This document shows positions 40,019-40,935 of a stretch of DNA of 40,935 nt, piece after piece. Source of the DNA: Gammaproteobacteria bacterium (lineage in GTDB: Bacteria > Pseudomonadota > Gammaproteobacteria > SZUA-140). The first letter of the stretch is position 1; each line of letters begins with the position of its first letter. The notes beneath the pieces are model-generated. The model was not told the DNA's origin, searched no databases, and saw nothing but the letters and a program-made list of their open reading frames with translations. Made by a program: the position numbers and the translations under genes. Where the stretch lies: contig JALSGV010000193.1 of the NCBI GenBank assembly GCA_026982565.1, positions 1-40,935 of the forward strand. Reading direction: 5' to 3'.

Positions 40019-40935
40019 ATGAACACATCTGCAAGTGAGCAAGGCAACGACGCCGCGGCGCACCCGGCATTCCAGTGGCGGCGCAGCGAGGCCATTGACT
40101 CCCTCAACGTATCTGTTGAGGAATATGAACACAAGGCCACCGGCGCCCTGCACTATCACATCGCGGCCCGCAATCCCGAAAATGTCTTTCTGGTCGCCCT
40201 GCGCACGGCGCCCATGGATTCCACCGGCGTCGCCCATATCCTGGAGCACACGGCCTTGTGCGGCAGCGAGCGCTACCCCGTGCGCGACCCTTTTTTCATG
40301 ATGATCCGGCGCTCCCTGAACACCTTCATGAACGCCTTCACCAGCAGCGACTGGACCGCCTATCCCTTCGCCAGCAAGAACCGCAGGGATTTCAACAATC
40401 TGTTGGACGTCTATCTGGATGCGGTGTTCTTTGCGCGCCTCGATGAACTGGATTTCGCCCAGGAAGGGCACCGGGTGGAATTCGAAGAGCCGTCGAATCC
40501 CGACAGCCGCCTGGTCTTCAAGGGCGTGGTCTTCAATGAGATGAAGGGCGCCATGAGTTCGCCCGTCACCCAGTTGTGGCAATACCTGAGCAAGCACCTG
40601 TTCCCCACCACCACCTACCACTACAACAGCGGCGGCGACCCGGAACACATACCCGATCTCACCTATGAGCGGCTCAGGGCTTTCTACAAAACCCATTACC
40701 ACCCGTCCAACGCCATTTTCATGACCTACGGCGACATCCCGGCCCATGAGCACCAGGCGCGCTTCGAGGAACGGGCGCTGGCCCGCTTCCAGCGCCTGGA
40801 CGCCACCTTTGCAGTAGCTGACGAACAACGCTACGCCGCGCCCCTGGTCACCCGCGAGGCCTATCCCCTCGACCCGGCGCAGTCCCCCGAGGACAAAACC
40901 CACCTCGTGATGGGCTGGCTGCTGGGCCGCAGCAC
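40019..40935 (+). CDS. M16C-family metallopeptidase, presequence-protease-like (3' end outside window)
   Basis: The visible 305 residues are the N-terminal part of a large insulinase-family peptidase, like PreP/Cym1, typically close to 1000 aa. The inverted zinc motif is H73-I-L-E76-H77 in GVAHILEHTALCGS. Other family blocks are LNTFMNAFTSSDWTAYPFASKN and FKGVVFNEMKGAMSS. It has no signal peptide, so degradation of peptides in the cytoplasm is likely. The frame continues past the right edge. The RBS is weak. Confidence 0.9.
   Translation, partial: MNTSASEQGNDAAAHPAFQWRRSEAIDSLNVSVEEYEHKATGALHYHIAARNPENVFLVALRTAPMDSTGVAHILEHTALCGSERYPVRDPFFMMIRRSLNTFMNAFTSSDWTAYPFASKNRRDFNNLLDVYLDAVFFARLDELDFAQEGHRVEFEEPSNPDSRLVFKGVVFNEMKGAMSSPVTQLWQYLSKHLFPTTTYHYNSGGDPEHIPDLTYERLRAFYKTHYHPSNAIFMTYGDIPAHEHQARFEERALARFQRLDATFAVADEQRYAAPLVTREAYPLDPAQSPEDKTHLVMGWLLGRS

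Overview
The window is GC-rich chromosomal DNA of a free-living Gram-negative bacterium, most likely a gammaproteobacterium. That placement is inferred from sspA/sspB, djlA, cmoB, srkA, a QseBC-type two-component pair, long-form PstC and PstA, Mla lipid-transport genes and LpxL-type acyltransferases. A remnant of a CbbR-like LysR gene hints at a chemolithoautotrophic lineage, but this is weak evidence. I see no rRNA, tRNA, CRISPR array, intact insertion sequence or prophage.

Layout. 1-7.4 kb: phosphate uptake genes pstC (cut by the window edge), pstA, pstB and phoU, followed by a response regulator and histidine kinase of QseB/QseC-PmrA/PmrB type rather than PhoB/PhoR. 7.5-8.2 kb: a cytochrome b561 gene behind a PmrA/QseB-like box. 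8.3-13.3 kb: an unusual four-gene operon encoding a P-loop protein of unknown function, an ABC exporter, an alpha/beta hydrolase and an outer-membrane porin. Its near-consensus promoter has the -10 element inside a perfect 18-bp palindrome. This is the best candidate for an undescribed system. 13.3-17.7 kb, minus strand: sspA-sspB; then a LysR remnant, a c-type cytochrome lipoprotein, a possible 20-aa ORF and djlA, chained by ATGA overlaps; then a truncated hemoglobin with a 2Fe-2S flavin reductase. 18-22 kb: an AT-richer hydrolase gene, a nested MITE-like element, PilZ, TraB-family and pentapeptide-repeat proteins. 22-25.8 kb: rubredoxin and its reductase, OxyR, and a divergent ferredoxin-NADP reductase, together a redox/oxidative-stress block. 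25.9-29.4 kb: srkA, cmoB and an atypical zinc-type dehydrogenase. 29.5-32.3 kb: mlaE-mlaD-mlaA-mlaC without mlaF or mlaB. 32.4-35.7 kb: an Lpp-like lipoprotein facing an L,D-transpeptidase, a membrane-anchored putative metalloprotease and two small unknowns. 35.7-40.9 kb: a HAD phosphatase, two tandem LpxL-family acyltransferases, an HDOD protein and the start of an M16C peptidase.

Three families of short dispersed repeats occupy the spaces between genes: (i) GAGGGTGTCGCAAAAGCC arms, at three loci, each between convergent genes; (ii) a 20-bp imperfect palindrome CCTGRRYCCGTGGRTTCAGG, in three good copies and one diverged copy; (iii) an AT-rich unit ending in TTGCCGGGTTAA, in several copies, one pair of which bounds a 170-bp MITE-like element. 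Some copies provide stop codons or C-terminal codons of host genes. Cell-envelope upkeep (Mla, Lpp/L,D-transpeptidase, LpxL-type enzymes, porin) and redox defence are the recurring themes.
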